DNA from: Turritopsis dohrnii
Lineage: Eukaryota; Cnidaria; Hydrozoa; Anthoathecata; Oceaniidae
Length of the DNA stretch: 64,000 nucleotides
Assembly (NCBI GenBank): GCA_027922465.2
Contig: BQMF02000164.1
Span: forward strand, 434,001 to 498,000
Direction of reading: 5' to 3'
Shown here: one piece after another, positions 31,601 through 43,493 of the stretch
Numbering within the stretch: position 1 is the stretch's first letter
Layout of the letters: each line of letters starts with the position of its first letter
The notes under the pieces: model-generated
The model's database searches: none
Told to the model about the DNA's origin: nothing
What the model saw: the letters and a program-made list of their open reading frames with translations, nothing else
Made by a program: the position numbers and the translations under genes

Positions 31601-34600
31601 GCTGTTTCACAGTCCACTATTGCATTATTGTTGTCACTAAGTTTAGTATAGGCTGCAGCTCTATATCAAAAGAAGTTTAAATAGGAGTGATTGCTATAAG
31701 TTTCTGGTTTTTGCAAGGACATTATTATGCTACAGTAATGTTTGGATCTAGAACTCAAAAGGGAAGGAGTATTCAATGCATGAATAGCCTAAACATAATG
31801 CACACACAAGACAGATATTCATTACTAGAAGAATGAAAAACTATTAAAGTGGATATACCTGTTGCAGTAATAAACTGCATTGCGTCCATCAAGAAGGATA
31901 GCTTTTGTGTAACACTCAATGGCTTCTTGGTATTTCTCGGCATTTACAAGATCATTTCCTATACACATAAGCAGTAACAAAAAGTTTGCGACTCAAGAAA
32001 CGTGTAAGCAAAAACCAACCCATACAAATATTGTAGTCATTTATTATCAAAACAACAACTCTGCCTAATTACTATTGTTCAATATTTTACTTCTAGAATA
32101 ATCATGAAAACTATAACCCCCAAAAAAATAAAAAACAGAGAAAAAAGAAAAAATGGATTTCAAAAGTTAAACACCTTTCAATTTTAATACTTCTGCCTGC
32201 CTTTTATCTTCTTCCGTGACAGGTCTTTCATTCGAAGTAGTGGTCACCTAAAGAAACCAAACAAAACAAAATTACATATAAACTGTTATAATAAAAAGAA
32301 ACCCTAATCTAAAAATACTAAAACTACGTACATGTAAAACAGTATGCCAGAAAAAAGAAATGTTTTAAAATTCTTTCATAAATATATAAAATCAAACCGG
32401 GTTCTTCCTTAAATGTTCATTGAAAATTTCAACAAGATCTGGGCATGGTTGACTAGAATCTTCTATTCCATAAGCTTGCTCCAAACACTGCAACCCAACT
32501 AAATGTAAAACATTGTTTTATACACAGCACAATAAATAACAATACATTCTTAAACTAAAGAAAAGTTCTCAATTTTACTACTGATACGTTTCCTGCAAAA
32601 CTCACTTGGGCATTGAAGAGAGTTTGTCAAAAAGGAAACAATGTATACACAGGACATGTATTATAAATTCCTTCGACATCTACACATGCATTACGCTGCT
32701 ATTACTTCAATATTGTTTCACAACAGATCATAACTTGAGCCAGGCAGTGCCATACCCAGACGTATTTTGATACCGTTTCAGCGGTATAGACGCCCAAACT
32801 AATCCGCCCAAACTCAACTAGATCTTTTAAAATATCAATTTGATAATTATTTTTCTGCTTCATATCTCTCCCATTCTATTCAATGTTGCACAAAGGAAAT
32901 TCATAACTCGCTACATGCTGTCTATTTTATAAGCTAATGCGATATATTTTCACTTTATAAGCAAAAGCTATATTTTTTGAATGACACAAGAGTTCACTTC
33001 GATAGTTTTGTTCAATTCCCATGCAAAGAGAAATTAAACTTCAAATAATGCCTTCTAAACCTCATTGAACTTCCTTTATTGATGAATGTGGAACATAAAA
33101 ATTAAACATTTTTACCTTTTTACCTGCTATTTTATACAATGAATAAAAATGTCTTTGAATAATTCTTTACTCCCGTTGTCCTCCCCCTATATTTATTGGC
33201 GGCTTTGCAAATTACATTCTGAACCATAAATTGGATTACATGGAGCTTAAATGACCATGATATAGATTGGGGAATGCATGTCTACGGCAATCTAGAGGCT
33301 ATAAAATTGAAAATTTTCTGTCACTGCTACGAACAAACAGTATGCCCAAAGGAACTCTGGGTACGGCACTGCCAGGCATAAATAAGAAGAGTCAAACTGT
33401 TTCTAACACTGCTTTTTAACCAAATCAAACAAAAAGACATTGTGGTATTTATGAAGATGTTTAAACTATAATTTATAGAGATGATCTCACACAAATTCAG
33501 CACACAGAAGAATGGATTTTTCCTAGAAGCACTTACAGTAGACAAATTCTGCTCAGTGAGTGTCAAATTATTTTTTGAAATCTTAATTCTTGGTGATGTA
33601 ACTGTGCTTTAAAGAACAATTGAGGAATAGAAAGTTAGAAGTAATTGTAACTGTAGAAGACCAACACTCCAGGTTTGAGTTTCATCCAAACCATACAGCA
33701 AGCAAAAGTCAGACTAGCCCTTGTTTGTTTTTTGTGGGGTTTTTTTGTGTTTTTTTTTTAATTAGTCGCTCAATACAAGGTTTAAAACCACTAATGTGTA
33801 TTGAGGTACAAGGAAGAAAGGTGACGATGAACATTACATTTAAAGTGTTGAAGATTGTAATGAGAAGGAAAAACAGACTGGGGTAGAGAATTCCAGAGAG
33901 TGGAGGAGCGAGGAATGAAACTTTGTTGGTAAAAATTTTTTGATGATTTTGGGATGCTGACAACGTGATCATGGCAATTAGATGAATACCTTGTGTTTCG
34001 CTTTAAAGTTTTATGGGTTTCGCTTCTGCATGTTCAAGTGAGACCTCAAACCATCCTATGGATGAGTGTCACCCAACAAATGGGCAACTACCACCTACCT
34101 AAATGGTAGTGTGATGTCAATTTTGAGAATGGAATAACTTCTTTATAACCTTTTAATTCTGCAATATAAAGAGGCAAAGGCCTTTATTGTGGAGAGCATT
34201 TGCTCTCAGAGCCAGGCCTGAAGTAGTGCTTTGAATCCTTTAGGATTCTTTAAAGCTTTATATACCTTTAAGTCACAATAAGTCACATATGCAAAAGTCA
34301 CGAAAATTTTTTCGCAACATTTACAAAAAAAGTAGCAAGCATTAATTTCACGAGCAGTCTAAACTGATAAAACTCGCGTACATTAAAAGTTGCGAGACGC
34401 CATTTTGAAAAAATCTTTGTATGAATAAAATTCTGTAAAATACGGTATATACATAAATCAAGGCAATATTGAGCAATTTTCCTCTAAGGACGTCATTCCA
34501 GGGCCTATTCTGACCCTTTATTGCATGCGATAATCGCACGCTTGCCTTTTGTTCAAAATTTCGAAATTACAGTTTTATCTAAAAATTCAGAAAAACGCTT

Positions 34601-37600
34601 CGTCTAGGGGGTGAGGCGTTGGAAAATGCCCAATTTGTTAAGAAAAATGCCTTTTTAAGAAATTGCCTTGCCCTTTTTTCAAGTGCAAAAACAACCACGA
34701 TCTCATATTCTTAGAACACGCTCCTTCGCAATAGTTTTATTTGCAGTATTGCACAATTTGTTCGAAAGGAACACCTGCACTTGAATGGCTTCAACAAATT
34801 AAAAAGAGAAAAGTAAAAGAAATACACACGCGCGACAAAGAACTTAAATAACAATATCCAGAAGATAAGCAAAAGGTTGCAATACATTAACTACTGATGA
34901 AATCGCTGATTGTCAATCTCTCTATATAGATGATAATTACGCAACAATGTAATTAACGATAGATTTTGTTAATAAATGCGTACGTAATATCACCTGTCTA
35001 GACATATAACATGCACATGCTAAAAGTCTGAAAAAAATTTCAAAGTAAAAGTTTCAAAGTAACCCGTAAGTCATAATGTAATGAAGCCCTGACTCAAGTG
35101 AGATAAACAAACACTCTCGACGGCGTATTACTAAGGAATTGTTGTTGCAGTGAAGGATTTTACAACTGTTTTCTTGATACGTTCATGATGCAAGGATTTC
35201 CGGTCTGAAGAGGCTTTCAATTGGCGAACTGTGGACTTAATTCTGTGGAAGTTAGTGTGCGGTCTTAAGGAAACACCAAAAACACGGCATGCATCTCATA
35301 GATTACTCTTGAACATAGTGACGAAATGGCAATGTTACAATGGAATTTAAAGACTCTATTTGTGACCGTCCATGGGAAAAAAAGTACATTTCATTTTACA
35401 GGTAAAATATACCGGTATTTTTACCGCTAAAGATGTAGTATCGATATTTTTACCGGTAAAATTTTCATTATACCGGTAAACTAATTATATTATCGGTAAT
35501 TACCGGTACACAAATTGATCAATACTTTTATCGGTAAATTTACCGGTAAATCTAAATCGATCCAATTTTATTGGTAAAGTGTGAACTATGGTAGTTTTTA
35601 AAACGAGAAAAGAGCTAGCTTTAAGAGCTGTTATGCCTAAGTTATCGTTTATATATGGTGTTATACGTTACCGTAGCGTAATAATTTGAAAATCATTTTA
35701 CCTCCGGGATACTTAAAAGTCGTCAAAGAATTCACATCGAATGTTCAGTAATCGAATGTTTTTAGATGAATATGCACTGCAAAGAAAATAAACGATCTTC
35801 CTAATGTTTTCTCGTGTACATGTTTTTGTAGTAGTATGAAACCAAATTTTAGCATTTAGTTCCCAGGATCTTTCGACTAAAATATTAATGCTATTGCAGT
35901 AAAGGTCTTCGAAAGGTTGTACAAGGAAAATTACGTCGGTTCCATCACTTCATGCTAACACTCTTATGCTCGACTGTTGTACGACAATGAGACTCGAACG
36001 GACAGAGGAACTACCATTTGGAACCTTGCCACAGGTTTTCCGACTGCCCATCATCAACATTGACTACTGCGAGAAGAGTGCGCACCCACGCAAGCTTTAC
36101 AGCCAGGACATGGGAGAGTTTTGGAGCCCTGAGCTTTCAGACAATCTTCCACGTAAACCTTATGATGAAAAACTGTAGGAAACAGGTAGTATTAATGTTT
36201 AAACGAAGGTGAGTATTTCAAAAGAGAACTTTTGCAACTCGTCAAGCCGACGTTAAAATGTTTTCATTTTGTCTTTTCCCAAATTCACTCTTTATCGGGA
36301 TATTATCTGAATAAAGTTACAAAAGTGAATAAAGATCACTAATAACGTTGCGATATGATCGATTCTTTAAGGACACATCTCCACTTGTTGAAGGCGAAAT
36401 ATCTGTTGAATAAAATAAGTCTCAGCTGACTTTCCCTGAGGAAAATAAAAATAAAAGTTTTCGTCATGGGATTTACAAAAATAACTTAATAGAATTAGAG
36501 CGGACGGTTTTTATTATTACCAAATTTCGAACAAACTGTTTTATCTCTTATTTTCAGCTGAATGAGAACCAGGTAACGAGTTGATTTTGATACACAAACG
36601 AATGTTACCTGTAATGTATACATAAAAAGAGTATAGATTACCAAAGGGCTGTTACAAAAATTTCCCTGTTTATTATAATAATTGAATAACGCAGTCTTTT
36701 TAAATGGAAGATTCAAACCTATGAAGAAAAAATCATTAATAAATTTTCGACACATCATCCTTTCTTTTAAAAGATCTTTCAACCGTCTAATTCATGAGCA
36801 GGTGATTTGTTTTGTTTCAGAGTTTATTGACGTCAATTACTTCATCATGAATAAAAACAAGAAAGAAACATATTTGAACAACCAACGATTAGGTAATTTA
36901 TGACTTGACCGGGTCTTAAAAATGGCGGAATTAGTATAAACAAACATTAACATTTTCGAAAACATGTTATCGCTATCGATTAGCCACTTTACCTTAACGT
37001 CTGAGACGCTACCGGTAAATCACATTAGGTATTTTTTTACATTACATTACGATACCGGTAATTATCGGTAAAGCGGTAAATTTATCGATAAAAAATTATA
37101 ATTACCGGTAATCGCTAAAAAAATCTTAACTTACCGGTAAAATTACCGGTAATTTGCGCATATCGGTAAATCGAATGTACTTTTTTCCCCATGGACAGTC
37201 ACATTTATGGGGGCAATTCTTCAGGGATCACCTTTCCGGAAATGAGCAAAAATAACTGGAGACTTATGTTTAAAAGTCGCAAGCACAAAAAGGCATGAAT
37301 CCTAAAAAAGAAAGTCAAAGAACGTCACATACAAAAAATGTTGCAAAAGTCGCCACAATTTGCTCGCAGCAATTTGTGCTTGTGACTTTTTGTGTACGCG
37401 ACCTATTGTGACTTTAAGGTATCTCTATATTTTACTAATTGAGAGTTTGGGAATGATTTCCAACATATATATATAGATATAAACAGCAGAGCAGCGTAGC
37501 CAGAGATCAGTCAAAATTTGTGGAGGAGAGTTCAGTCATTTAGGCTAGAAAAGGAAAGCGTGCAAGTAACCTAATCGCCACTTAAGACTGAAAAGAAATA

Positions 37601-37761
37601 TCATAACTCCTACAGGTTTTTTTGACTGACCCTAACTACGCCTCTGAACAGTGTTTACCTTCGAGACCTTCAATTGTGTCTTCTTCTAGTCCTTCCTGTT
37701 GGGTTTCATTCTTTATGAAATTTATAATGGAAAGGATAAGTGTTTTCTTGTTTTCATCCAT
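28603..37761 (-). CDS. SGTA: Small glutamine-rich TPR co-chaperone SGTA
   Basis: Eleven exons: 37659-37761, 32398-32498, 32175-32247, 31859-31958, 31556-31660, 31391-31445, 31214-31310, 31006-31082, 30876-30913, 28852-28983 and 28603-28738. They join in frame to 338 aa (human 313). The N-terminal dimerisation region ([16 protein letters not shown] ... [13 protein letters not shown]) binds the GET/BAG6 machinery in known SGTA proteins. Three TPR motifs follow ([56 protein letters not shown]), which in the family bind Hsp70/Hsp90 C-termini. The C-terminal Asn/Gln/Met-rich part, with SNPAVMNM and [20 protein letters not shown], is the substrate-binding region for tail-anchored and mislocalised proteins in the cytosol. 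Intron 1 (5.2 kb) and intron 9 (1.9 kb) are full of transposable elements; several other introns are about 65-130 bp. Confidence 0.95.
29353..30813. mobile_element. 1.46-kb TIR element carrying a P2X7-ballast-like gene
   Basis: Long inverted ends: left GTGTGCGTTTACATGAGAGC, right complement GAGTGCGTTTACATGAGAGC, continuing CGTARTGAACTCAAAC for about 45 bp. A second, diverged end-like stretch (GAGTGCATTTTTAAATGAGA) lies at about 29517-29575, suggesting nesting. It sits in SGTA intron 9. The interior carries the P2X7-ballast-like exons at 30085-30546 on the opposite strand to SGTA. No transposase seen and no clear target duplication. Confidence 0.75.
30085..30546 (+). pseudogene. P2X7 intracellular (ballast) domain gene fragment, frameshifted
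   Basis: From ATG 30085 the frame reads [20 protein letters not shown] and stops at 30217. The next frame, shifted by one base, continues at once with [19 protein letters not shown] and [16 protein letters not shown], the Zn-binding Cys pattern of the P2X7 ballast domain. A 72-bp GT-AG intron (30342-30413) then joins in phase to [20 protein letters not shown] and [10 protein letters not shown], again matching the domain (CITEHP..F..VCLN..VL). The frame is open to 30546, where a donor-like GTAG follows. The rest of the domain is not found before the element ends. One frameshift and a missing C-terminus make it a likely pseudogene, though its intron splice sites are intact. Confidence 0.75.
31111..31210 (+). 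mobile_element. Foldback MITE family copy filling SGTA intron 7
   Basis: CACAGTGGGCAAGTTTGTTG, then GGGCATTTCTATAGAAATAA, CAATACAAATGCTCTTCATC and a worn end at about 31210. The SGTA intron spans only 31083-31213, so about 100 of its 131 bp are this element. The central arm is shortened. Confidence 0.8.
32741..33377. mobile_element. TIR element of about 640 bp in SGTA intron 1
   Basis: The left CAGGCAGTGCCATACCCAGA and right (complement CTGGCAGTGCCGTACCCAGA) ends are inverted with two differences. The CAG...CTG-type ends recall hAT elements, but I see no matching 8-bp target duplication. Confidence 0.6.
35362..37202. mobile_element. 1.84-kb TIR element with TTACCGGTAA subterminal repeats (inner element)
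   Basis: The ends are inverted: left GTGACCGTCCATGGGAAAAA, right complement GTGACTGTCCATGGGGAAAA, both running on to AAAGTACATT; ATTT flanks both sides, a possible 4-bp target duplication. Inside each end, for about 180 bp, ACCGGTAA / TTACCGGTAA / ATCGGTAAA repeats recur many times (35403-35580 and 37005-37170), as expected for transposase-binding arrays. It carries a GC-richer open stretch at 35966-36178 but no recognised transposase. Confidence 0.85.
35966..36178 (+). other. Open reading frame inside the TTACCGGTAA element
   Basis: 70 codons ([20 protein letters not shown] ...), clearly GC-richer than its surroundings. A second frame over the same bases is also open and ends just before a GTGAGT donor. 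It could be a captured host exon or a remnant of the element's own gene; I do not recognise it. Confidence 0.35.
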
Positions 37762-39437
37762 TATATCTATGACATAAATTGATCAAACATTATGACATTG
37801 CAATTGCAATTACTTACTTATAAGTAAATACAATACTTATTTGGATATATATACAAAATAAGTTTCATGGTTACATTATATAAATTAACCCTAACAATTA
37901 TCAATAAAATAGAAGGGTACGAAAATGCATATATAACTTAAGAAATATCAGCCACTTAAAACATTGGATACCTTCCACTGTCATAAAACTCAATGAATAT
38001 ATAAATACACAAAGTTCTGCGTTCAGTTTTAGTTTCTCAGTGTCAATAAACTAAGACCCTGTTCAATCATAGGTTCTCTCAATTTAAAATAAATACATGA
38101 ACTTAAGGTTTGGGAAAGATGATGTATATATACCGATGTATATATGACAGCTCATTAAAATTATAAATATGATTTTTGTCTATTAACTATTATTCAGTAT
38201 ACTACATAAGCAGAAGAAGAATTAAGGGTAGAATAAATTAAGACTCATATTATACTGGAAACTACTTTCATTTTATCTGCTGTCCAGTCTTTTTTATTTA
38301 GCTTGTTGATTTTTTGAAATCTCACACTAATAAATGAGCTACTGGTTAATTAGCATGTTATATGACTTTTTCCTTTTTCCCTATGCTTTACAATAATATA
38401 CTCAAAATGTATGCCATTCATAAAAAAACTAAATGTTCCGTTTTTTAACATAAAAATTAAATATTATTAAGCTGAAATCTTTTCTGTTGCTTACACAGAA
38501 GGAATATTGATTTGTGATAGAGGCAAAAAAGGATCGTGACGACTGAAGAAGTCACGGTAGTATGTCATTCATTCATTCATTCATTCATTCATAGGCTTTT
38601 CTGTAAATAAATCTACATTTACCTAACGCTAACATACAAAAGATTTGAAATTCGAAAATGTTTTAATTTGTTTTTACATATTCTTTACATATTCTATACC
38701 ATTCATTTAGGTTTTCTTTGGCCAGACTTTCGGCGTCTGACCATGAAAAATTCATTCTCTTTAAATCGTTTATGGTTTAGTTGTTTTGTCGTTGTATGTC
38801 ACCACGCTTAATTATCGCCATCATTGCTGGAAAAGAAGTAAAGGGTGCACGAAAGATTGACTGAAAAAATCTGGCTGCGCGATCGGCGCGATCCAAAGAA
38901 TTTCGGATTCGACACTCTCTCCCTCCTCCTTAACAAATGGTACGACGACTGCAACCTCGGAAAGAACCCCAACGTCATTCGGGACATGACATGCCAAAAA
39001 AGCTGATTTATCACCCTGGCATCCACATTGTAGCTCACGAAAGCAGGATCCAGTGGTTGGGAAAAACAGTTATAAAATATCATGTTATAATAAAACTTGT
39101 TATTTACGGTACGGGTATGACTATTAACACTCCAAGATAAATGTTTCATCGAACACCAAAACGAAAAGAAGAAAATACATACGAGTGCTTCAAGTACATA
39201 ATGGCACCTCCTCTTGAGACTTTTGTTCTCTCAACTATTGGTGCAATTGAAAGAGAATTTCAATCTTTTTCAAACGCTTGATTGAAATGATAAATAAGTA
39301 AATAAAAATTCGCAAGGACATGGCAAATTCAAAGCTTCCTTCTCGCTTCTTTTCAATCGGCGTTTTGCTCTAATGCACGGCTCGCAAGAAAGTCTACTTT
39401 GGAAAGTTTTGAACTTATGACACGTAGTAAGTGAATA

Positions 39438-39889
39438 CACGCTTTTTTTTTTATAAGAATACACTTTATAAGAATGTCCATGATGAAAATGGCCAAAAAA
39501 TTAAGAATATCGTAAGAATATTGCCATCATGAAAATTTTCAATTTTTTTTTTTTTTATGAATATATTTTCAAATGCATCTAAAACCTTCTCGAGCTGATT
39601 TAGCTGACCTATTTCATTTTATCTTCCTGTTCCTTTCCACACCTTTTACTTCCTTTTACTAATTACTTGAAGACCACCTTTCAACTCATTTGAATGTTTG
39701 ATAAGCAATTTGAAAAGTATATTTTTCACACTTTCCCACCTTTCAACTCATTTGAATGAGTTTGAATGGTAAAATCTAAAAATTAACCTTAAGAATATGT
39801 TAAGAATATTATATGATGATTTCGACCAAAAAGTTAAGAATATCCATGATGAAATGGATTTACACCATTCTTATAAAAAAAAAAGCGTG
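39438..39889. mobile_element. 452-bp TA-flanked MITE (CACGCTTTTTTTTTATAAGAAT ends)
   Basis: Inverted ends CACGCTTTTTTTTTATAAGA on both sides with TA at 39436-39437 and 39890-39891, as in Tc1/mariner-type elements. The interior has many TTAAGAATAT-type repeats and a CATGATGAAA motif near both ends. Related in design to the element at 58808-59126. Confidence 0.85.
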
Positions 39890-39961
39890 TAGACATTCCT
39901 GTGTTCGAGGTTATACAAATCGTTTAAAACATTTGAAACAAAGAAGTCAAAGTTAGTTGTT

Positions 39962-40277
39962 ATGTCAGGGCAGAGCATAAGAAAAAGATTATCTGTAGTA
40001 AAAGAAAAGTATCAGGCGTTCAAAAAGATTGAAGATGGTAACAAAACAACAAAATGCGAACCAGTGCGAAAAAAAAAGGAAGAAAGAATAGAAAGAGAAA
40101 CAATGACTACTACAAAGATAAAAGCAGTTGTGGTTTTGGTTCATGAAAAATAGCATCTCAATTGCGAGTGCCTTAGCAGAAGAAAAAGCGAGAGATTTAC
40201 CACAAAATCTAGGCATGACAGAGTTCAAAATTTCTGAAGACTGGTTGAAAAAGGGAAATTCAAGACACAACTTTTAA
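39962..40277 (+). pseudogene. Decayed Tigger/pogo-like transposase N-terminus (CENP-B HTH)
   Basis: The first frame (39962-40153) starts RKRLSVVKEKYQAFKKIEDG, like the first CENP-B-type helix-turn-helix. After a frameshift, the frame at 40143-40277 reads ALAEEKARDLPQNLGMTEFK then ISEDWLKKGNSRHNF, matching the second (Tc5/CENP-B) HTH pattern A..A..LG...FK.S..WL..F..RH. The DDE catalytic region is not readable beyond. Confidence 0.6.
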
Positions 40278-41659
40278 AAGTAACCACACTTGAAGAAAAT
40301 GTGGCTGTACCCCTGAGATGAGCGCTAGTTTAGAACAGATCCATCTGCTTATCATTACCTTTTTAAACAGTGAACGATGTGATATGGAGGTAAACACAGA
40401 AGAGACTAACCAGATTGATTAGTGAGAGCGCTTTCGAAGAAAATTTGCCAACGTTTGTGATAGGAAATATCCGCTATGTTGAAAATTTACCATGCTCCTA
40501 CCGTTCCTAGAAAGAAGAGCTGAATGGATGAAAGTTGCTTTCGTGAGTGGTTGAAAAAGTGCGACAGACAATTTGTTACTCAAGAAAGAAACGTCGCATT
40601 TTATCAGTTGTCCTCCTCATTCATCACGTTCAAGGACTGCAAACAATTGAACTGATCTTTCTTTATGATTGTAGGTTTTCTATGTCTTTTTTTTGGATAT
40701 AACGAACGCTCAATGCAATGAGCGTTCTATATAGAACGATATACCGAACCCTGAAAGGCACATAAAATACTTCAAAGTAAATAGTTTCAAGATGTACATC
40801 GCAATAAGTATTGCAATAGATGTTCAAGTTGAAAGAGCCATCGTCTTCATTGCAGATAAAGGAAAGTGTTTTTGTTCCATTTCTTTCTAGAAACGTCTCT
40901 CCTTTAATTAACCAACTGAAAACAGAAGTCTAAAACAGAAGAATTGGAATGGAAATGTGGGTCCCGGGACCTTAAAAACGGAACCCGAGACCTTAAAATC
41001 AAGCAACGGTCATCCTACTATACAAACCAAGGCAAGCTCACCGAACCCAAATACTCATTGTTATGATGAGCGATGATTTTTGAAACTTTGTCATAATAAG
41101 AACGTTAAAAATTGGATGAGGTAGACAATCTGATGAAAAGCGTTCAACTTTAGAACCTTACGATTTGGTAATGGAATCCAACGCAAAAGCACTATGTTGA
41201 TCCAGACAAGCCAGCTCAAAACCTTGCATAATCATTTCAATTAAAGGTGACTAATAGTTTCTACAGTGCAATTGGTTTCTGTACCCACAATGTACTGAGC
41301 ATCTTATCGCTTTTACATAAACAATATGTTCATCGATATGTTCAATCATCAATATCTTCATACTTGTTCATATGTTCAATATGTTCATAATGTTGATATG
41401 TTCAATCGTTGCCATCAGACACTAGTTGTGAACCTCGCATCGCTGTCAATAAAATGGAGACAGTGTTGGATATTTATTATATCAGAACGGTAATATGTAT
41501 GGATCTATTTATGGAGCTGGTGTAGCTCAACACTTACTTTTGTTTATCATACCAGACATGAAAATCTTCGGTTAAATGATTATAAGACAATCTTTGTTTT
41601 ACAACTGTTACTCTGTCGCACGTTAAATATTTTTGAGTTTCATGGAATAACTAAATGTA

Positions 41660-41890
41660 CTAAACAGCAAATGAAAGACAATTTTCGTCGAAATTTTTAG
41701 TTCTTAATGTATTCCGTTTATTCTGATTCTTCTTGTCGCGAATTTCCAAAACTTTCTTCCAAACTTTGATCATGGTTACGTTGGTTTCATCGCTTCTGTC
41801 ATCGTCAACTAAAGAGGTAACTCGTTGTAGGTAGCTCGTTGTTGGTAACGAGTTGCTGGCGTTTTTGACGGCATCATATATTTCTGACAT
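41660..41890 (-). CDS. Unrecognised 76-aa open reading frame
   Basis: MSEIYDAVKNASNSLPTTSY ... ending DENCLSFAV; hydrophilic, with Lys/Asn-rich second half and no signal peptide or membrane segment. It is isolated in a repeat-rich region, so it could be a small gene, a first exon, or chance. Listed because its composition is protein-like. Confidence 0.25.
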   Translation of the reverse strand: MSEIYDAVKNASNSLPTTSYLQRVTSLVDDDRSDETNVTMIKVWKKVLEIRDKKNQNKRNTLRTKNFDENCLSFAV

Positions 41891-43493
41891 TTTCCACAGC
41901 CATTCAATAAAATTCGATCAACCATTTAGCGTGTAAAAGTTTGAAAAAGATCAACTGATGTTCGACGTAATGACATCTGAAACTTTTTCAGTTTGGAAAC
42001 ACCGTCAAAAACGAAGAAAAGAACTTGTAATTGTAATAATATCATATAGATTGAAAAAATGTACAACAAAATCGCATTCTTATCGTTGTTTACTGTATAT
42101 CTCTTGATTACCAGAAAAAATATTTTAATTTGAAAGAAAAAAATTTGATTTGGCGGTCCATACAAAAAACTAATTTTGCGGGAATTTAATTTGGCGGTGC
42201 GCAAAAGAAAAGTTAAATCCGCCAAATTTTCTTCCCCTTAAGGTAGAACAAGAGTCCTGAGTTCGAGGTTGATTGGACTCATTTCGATAGACGAAAAGTA
42301 CAAATGTAGCAATAGTATACTAAAGGGTCTTCATACATTTGAAGGAATAATTTTATTGCTTTTGGCAATCAAATTGACCTGCTTCGCAACAAAAAACATC
42401 AACTTGATTTACTCATCTATGAAATCAGAGACCCCGCCGAAATTTTTAGATTTTATCCTTTTTTTATTTTTGGAGTTTTAAGCTGTAAGAGGGTCGATGA
42501 AATGCTTCTTTCGGTCGATTTATTCCTTTCAGCAATCAATATACTTTTAAACCTAATATCATGTAACCATTTGCATTGTTGAGAGTCGATTTGTGTCATT
42601 GTGACACGTCCTAAAGTCTTCAAGCCAAGCGGATTCTTGTTTTTAAATTTAGGAACAACAGATTGTTACACAAGTAGAGAATACTAAGTTTGAAATATGT
42701 TCTTAAACGCAAGTTTTTGCATTTCCCTGTCGATAAAAATGCTTAAAATTTGGATATTCCGAAGAAATTAAGTTAATAGATGAAATCTCGCCGAAATTAT
42801 TTCCGCCGAAAAAAAGTACCTGAAATTTTTGTTTCTTAATACTTTTGATTTTATTATTGACGATGAGTGAATGTTAAGGAACTCTTTTTATTGATGATTG
42901 TCATAACGGTGTTTTGATTTAATAAAGCCTCAATTCATTATTCCCGCGAAATAAAGAAAAACCGTGAACCGCCAAATTTAACAAAATAATGTCAAAATTG
43001 GCCGACCACCAAATTAAATGCCCGCCAAAATTTCTTCCCTTAGGGTAATACCTAAAGTACATACAGATACAAAATATATGCACAAACAAGACTCAAAGTA
43101 AGTTTTGGTTTTAATCTTTAATATCGAAGTTGAAACTCATATATACATGATAAGCAAAGAGATCTTTCTCTTCAGATTGTCTGGTTGTAATACACAAAAT
43201 CGTAAAGATTATTATAATATACCTAGAATTGAGAATTGTTGCAAATAAATAGTGAAGATTTGATAACTTAAACAACTACAATTGATTCGAAATTAATATC
43301 AACTAAACAGAAACATCAGAACATCAACGATCGAAATATCACATCTTGTTTTAAATAAAAAAAACTATTGAATATTAAGTAAATCAACTGTAACAGGTGA
43401 AAAAAAAGGTAGGTAAAAATTCTTCACAACTGAGTGAAATGAAAGAGTATGTGACACGAATATACATAATAATCTATTTCTTTGTTACGTGGA

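Larger units (their letters stand above)
34262..37422. mobile_element. TIR element interrupted by a second element (outer element)
   Basis: The left end ATACCTTTAAGTCACAATAA and the right end (complement ATACCTTAAAGTCACAATAG) are inverted, with AAGTCAC motifs repeated near both ends. The outer element's own length is about 1.3 kb once the inner element at 35362-37202 is removed. Confidence 0.65.
37762..43493. other. 5.7-kb intergenic region of repeats and relics
   Basis: Holds an (ATTC)n microsatellite (about 38566-38592), a GC-richer open patch at 38836-38998, a TA-flanked TIR element (39438-39889), a decayed Tigger-like transposase piece (39962-40277), a perfect-looking small hairpin around 40709-40732, short TATGTTCA direct repeats at 41315-41405, and two same-direction repeat ends (TTTCTTCCCTTAAGGTA-like) near 42248 and 43050. 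The 3' UTR of POFUT2 lies at the top end. Confidence 0.5.

Noticed and set aside
33620..34060. Possible LINE remnant in SGTA intron 1 (GAATTCCAGAGAGTGGAGGAGC stretch)
   Set aside because: Composition suggests an old repeat, but no reverse-transcriptase frame or defined ends can be shown.
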